From contig JBHGNT010000011.1 of NCBI GenBank assembly GCA_043228905.1, positions 13,702,001 through 13,766,000 of the forward strand: DNA of 64,000 bases. Reading direction: 5' to 3'. Positions 59,973 through 64,000 of the stretch are shown here, piece after piece; position 1 is the first letter of the stretch, and every line of letters begins with the position of its first letter. This DNA is from Azolla caroliniana (lineage: Eukaryota; Polypodiophyta). The notes beneath the pieces are model-generated. The model was not told where the DNA came from. It saw only the letters and a list, made by a program, of their open reading frames with translations, and searched no databases. The position numbers and the translations under genes are program-made.

Positions 59973-60180
59973 CAATGTCATATAGCATCATCATCATCAT
60001 ATTTCAGCATTTGAATTGGTGTGTAGGGTGGGATTGAGTTTGTAGTATTTAGATCCCTAGAAGGGTTCTATACATATACAGTCTTGTGAGTTAGTCATGC
60101 TGGGGTGTGTGTGTGTGTGTTTTTCCCTCTCTTTTTTTCTTTACTCTGCTGCTGCTGCTGCTGCTGCTGCTGTGGAGTCT
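59334..60180 (-). promoter_or_regulatory. 5' leader and promoter region of the receptor kinase gene, rich in simple repeats
   Basis: Upstream of the ATG on the minus strand lie (TG)n at about 59763-59789, (GA)n at 59935-59968 on the plus strand (CT on the transcript strand), TG at about 60105-60120, and a (CTG)9 run at about 60146-60172, which reads (CAG)n on the transcript strand. GA/CT tracts are common in plant core promoters and leaders. No exact start site can be given. Confidence 0.5.
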
Positions 60181-61560
60181 GAAGCACATCAATAAGGGCC
60201 CGAGAGTATATAGTTGTGTGTGTGTGAAAAGACAAAAAAGAGTCTAAGATACACAAGTAGGAGTAAAGGGAATAAAGTGTGAGGGATGGATGGAGAAGCC
60301 ATGTACATATGTCTATATATTGATTGTCCTTCTATTAGCTATGTATGTATTTCTACACACACACACTCCCAATTGTGCCCCCCTTGGTGCTTGTCTTAGC
60401 ATGACTACTGTCCTGTCTTTAACATAACACCAAAGGACGGAGATGGGGATGCATATGCTTGCTTGGCTTCATCTCATTGTCTCTTAGGAAGGTATTTGCT
60501 TTTGAGAGGTCCGCTTGTATCTCCATGCCATCTCTCGGCTGGCCTTTTTATTTTCCTTGTTTCCTTTTTGAGTCGACCTTTGAAGCAAGTTGAGCATTGT
60601 AACCAAATCAATGGGATAGACAAATGACACAATTTTATTCCGAGCTCTTCCGTACAAATACAAAATGGATTGTCTTTTGAGGTATTCATAGAAGTCGATG
60701 GAAATGGAATTGTGACATAGGTAGGAATTTAACTATTGAATAGGGATTATATGCTCAAACAAAACAAACCAAATAATGAATTTGCCGACCATGGTTCCGT
60801 CTTTGTTTCTTCAATATCTTGTGTATTGCCATTTACCTTCACTAGGCTTCAAAGGTTACTATATGGAACCTTGACTATTTCTTCCATCCCATAGAAATGA
60901 TTGAATTCTCATAGCTAACTTTAATTACTTTTTTGCACTCATTAACATTGTAACTAAAGTTTCATCCACCTCACATGCATTTTTTGTTGTAGCATATATG
61001 TGTTTTTTTGTGTTTGTTAGAGTATATTTTGACCTTTAAACTACCTACCAATCTCTTATCAAACATAGCGAACTTTCCAAGGTATTTTCCGGTTCTTAAC
61101 GAAAATGAAGATGAAAGTTCTTTTTAAAAGAACTTTCATAGGGCAAAATTTTGTCAAAGTGGACTCTTCTTTAATGCAAATTGCCAAAATGCCATCCATT
61201 TGTTTTATGTCTCCAAAAATGCCGCTCTTGTGAAAGGAATGATTGTCACATCACTCATTTGTTCTATATTTCCAAAATTGTTGCAAGCTCAAATCCGTAC
61301 TTGCACATCTCTTTGTTACACCTTATACCACTTCTCATAGACAATATGCTACATTGAAATGTATGTCGAACTTAGGACTTCCTCATCAACCATCTTAATT
61401 GTGGCCTGATTGGCCATCTCGTGAAGAACATGCAATTAGATAGCATTGATTTCTTGAATCAACAACATACATTGCTCTTTAACTACATTCCACATCCATG
61501 TATCAAACTAGTGAACTCATCCTCTCACCATCTCAACTATTGTTGATTGGCTCGGGCCCC
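60181..61560. other. intergenic, no gene seen
   Basis: AT-rich sequence with no motif in any frame. Confidence 0.5.
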
Positions 61561-61561
61561 C

Positions 61562-61565
<4 letters not shown>

Positions 61566-61601
<36 letters not shown>
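61566..61601. repeat. (CT)n microsatellite
   Basis: About 18 CT dinucleotides. Confidence 0.95.
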
Positions 61602-61904
61602 GGTAGCAAGCTCCTTTAAATCAACAATATTCCACTAGTGCCAACTAGCAAGTACACCAGTCAAATATTCTCTAGTGCATGTGCTCTTCTATATTTATCT
61701 TACTCTCTACACACACACAATCATAGTCGCACATTTACCTAGGTCCTCTCCAACAAATCAATCAACATTGCACAAAGTGTGGACCAAGGAATATATTTAA
61801 GGCTTTTGATGATAGGTGTAGCAAAACCTTTTTATAAAAGTGAAAGGCTTGACATTGATACCTAGCTAACTAGCTTTTGTGCATGCTCTTCCACATCAAA
61901 TATG

Positions 61905-61936
<32 letters not shown>

Positions 61937-62029
61937 CATATGGATATGTATATGAATAAAGGGAGTACTTGATTGCTCAAATGAATCCAACCTTTTTCTT
62001 CCCATGCATAAAGTAGAGGATGAATCTAT
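61602..62029. other. intergenic, no gene seen
   Basis: It includes a short (CATA)n run at about 61905-61930. Confidence 0.5.
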
Positions 62030-62103
62030 TACTTCGGTAATCCCTCCTAGTGTGAACCACACACACACATATATGATTCACACAAGGAGGGATTACCGAA
62101 GTA
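62030..62103. repeat. inverted repeat, 27-bp arms
   Basis: TACTTCGGTAATCCCTCC continues to GTGTGAA in the left arm (62030-62056), and the complementary arm ends at 62103, with one mismatch. The loop is about 20 bases, CACA-rich. It could be a tiny MITE end, a cruciform or a small-RNA hairpin. A (TA)n tract follows directly. Confidence 0.85.
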
Positions 62104-62884
62104 TATATATATATATATATCCATTGTAGCTAACCCCTCTTCTTGTTAGCATGTAACTTTGTTCCTTTAAGCCCGCATCTCGATGGTGCACTTTGTTCTC
62201 TTTAGGGTCTCTCTGTCTCTCTTAGCTTTGTGGAGTTGCACACTTTGTGAGTCGCCTCCAGGTGACCTTATGGATTCAAAACATGGGAGAAAAAATAAAC
62301 ATTGAGGAGATGTTTCAATGTGGAATTGGTTAAGATGTGGCAATTTCTAGAGTCATTGCATGGTCAACTTGCCCATCCTCGTTAACAAACAATGCAACTT
62401 ACAATTGGTTTGCTAATCAATCACATAGAATACATCACAATGCCTCTCAAATGTTAATTATTATTTGACTTTGGAACAATTTATGATTTTAGCAAGTAAA
62501 GATGTAGGGAAACACCCAAAAAGAAGTAGCACATTCATCTCAGCAAGTTATGATATCTAGCTAGGTTGTACTATGTTATGATCTCTCCGAAAGTTTACAT
62601 TTAAATAGCAACCAATCGACTTATTTTACAATGTATTGATATAGTAAATAGCAGGATTCCCATTGAAAGAGCTTCTAAAGTACATTTCGTATATAGCACG
62701 ACCCATGAAGACATTGGCATTGGTAAGAGCAAGTGTAAGACCAAGGGAATGGGTAACACAAAAAAGTAATTATAGAGTTCTAGGCCTAATGCAACCCCAA
62801 TGTGAAAGGGGACTATCTATATATGACAGAGCTCTAAAAGTTACTTTTTTGCCATTTTAACTCTTTTTCTTGAATATTCGGGTT
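62104..62884. other. intergenic, no gene seen
   Basis: No motif in any frame. Confidence 0.5.
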
Positions 62885-63034
62885 CCTTGCCACTTGACAC
62901 AATGGATTAGTGTTGATTGCCATTTAGCCAAATACTCATCTCTATCTTTTTGTATGTGTTGTGCAAGTGGCACGATGGATTAGTGTTAATTGCCATTTAT
63001 CCAAATACTCATCTCTATCTTTTTGTATGTGTTG
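62885..63034. repeat. two-copy tandem duplication, 73-bp unit
   Basis: ATGGATTAGTGTT at 62902 and 62975. Both copies continue to CCAAATACTCATCTCTATC and TGTATGTGTTGTG. Confidence 0.9.
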
Positions 63035-63211
63035 TGTTTGAGGGGTACCCTCACTCGATTCACATATAGCGACACATACCACTTGGCAAATGACATTGGC
63101 ATACAAACACAACTGTGATAACATAAATGCACTCAATGGGTACAACCTTAGCTAATACAAAGCCACCTACACCAAAACAAAAATAAAGATAATAAGTCCT
63201 AAACGTATTGT

Positions 63212-63299
63212 GCAAATATTTCTCTCAATCACATCAACAAAGTAATAACGTGAATGCAAATATTTCTCTCAATCACATCAACAAAGTGATAATGTGAAT
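63212..63299. repeat. two-copy tandem duplication, 44-bp unit
   Basis: GCAAATATTTCTCTCAATC at 63212 and 63256, with two or three differences between units. Confidence 0.95.
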
Positions 63300-64000
63300 G
63301 TCATCACGATGGCACTCAAGAATCATATTTAGCACATGGTCAAATTTAGCATTTCCGATAGCACAAAATTAGCATTTCCCACTTTACACACATACTCTCC
63401 AAACACAAACTATTTGAGGAAAGAGGTATAGAAACAAACACTTTTGATAAAAAATTGTGAATCCTCCATCAATAGCCAACACCCTAGATAACAGAACTCT
63501 ATTATGAAGGGGCACACTTCTCGAACACATGGTCTGCACAGAGTAAAATTTAGTGATGAAAAAAGAAACAAATAGTCTAGATTATTTCCTAAATCTGAAA
63601 GTCTTAACCATTACCTAAACCCTGAACTCTAACCTAACTTCCATCTGTTGGAAGAAAGATATACATTGTTGATTCCATACCACTAACCTTTGATGTTACA
63701 AACATCCCCACCTACATCAACACAACTTCAACATTCAATAACACCTTCCCTTTCATAGAATCCCCTGCCTACAACAACACGAATGTCAAAGCTGAACAGA
63801 ACCCTACTTAGTGTGTCGTCAGTTTGCATTAAAATGAATAAATAGAACAAGTGAGAAGCACGAATGTCTCAAATACTACAATTGCACAGCCTCCACAAGT
63901 TGGGGAGTGTGCTAGATTGTATTATGCATTTACATTGTAAAATCAAAAAAATACTGTTTCTGAAGGTGCCAGTTTAGAAATGTATATTCAAATCAAACGA
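63300..64000. other. intergenic to window end, no gene seen
   Basis: No motif was found in any frame. Confidence 0.5.

Noticed and set aside
1-64000. CRISPR arrays, bacterial operons, rRNA or tRNA genes
   Set aside because: No spaced direct repeats, ribosome-binding sites or RNA gene signatures were seen. The tandem and simple repeats lack unique spacers, and the genes are intron-bearing plant genes.

Overview
The window is nuclear DNA of a land plant. It has GT-AG introns, a large PLS-class DYW pentatricopeptide (PPR) gene, an exocyst SEC5 gene, a bacterial-type S18 mitochondrial ribosomal protein gene and a CLAVATA1/BAM-type receptor kinase gene. The multi-kilobase introns full of old LINEs, the Ty1/copia and Ty3/gypsy remains and the style of the PPR repeats suggest a seed-free vascular plant, most likely a fern. 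That placement is inference from style, not from a database match.

Layout. 1-1971 (+): 3' part of a PPR-DYW gene cut by the window edge. 3154-3622: hAT-type non-autonomous element with 8-bp target duplications. 6668-8600 (-): a two-exon gene for a 180-residue protein I do not recognise, whose intron carries a long tetranucleotide repeat and a LINE fragment. 8.8-14.9 kb: gene-poor stretch with LINE relics and a possible solo LTR. 15070-34478 (+): SEC5 in 21 exons (1171 residues), with at least three LINE insertions in introns 1, 19 and 20. 36.1-38.8 kb: decayed Ty3/gypsy and LINE pieces, into which a second copy of the hAT-type element (37740-38203) has inserted. 40655-49559 (+): six-exon gene for mitochondrial bS18m (396 residues); intron 2 holds a young 5.46-kb Ty1/copia element (42410-47869) on the opposite strand, with 634-bp LTRs showing one difference, a 5-bp target duplication, a tRNA-Met-type primer site and two in-frame stops in integrase. 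52.5-53.7 kb: a possible spliced transcript of unknown nature. 55544-59333 (-): two-exon receptor kinase gene of the CLV1/BAM clade (1235 residues). 60-64 kb: no gene seen; simple repeats, two short tandem duplications and a 27-bp-stem hairpin.

The host genes are unrelated housekeeping or signalling genes: organelle RNA editing (PPR-DYW), exocytic vesicle tethering (SEC5), mitochondrial translation (bS18m) and peptide-hormone perception (CLV1/BAM). They show no sign of acting as a cluster. Exon boundaries were read by eye from splice consensus, frame continuity and remembered family motifs. I found no convincing new multi-gene system. The most worthwhile leads are the unrecognised 180-residue protein, the paired hAT-type elements, the young copia insertion, the GA repeat fused to the SEC5 start codon, and the unusual ends of the PPR-DYW and bS18m proteins.
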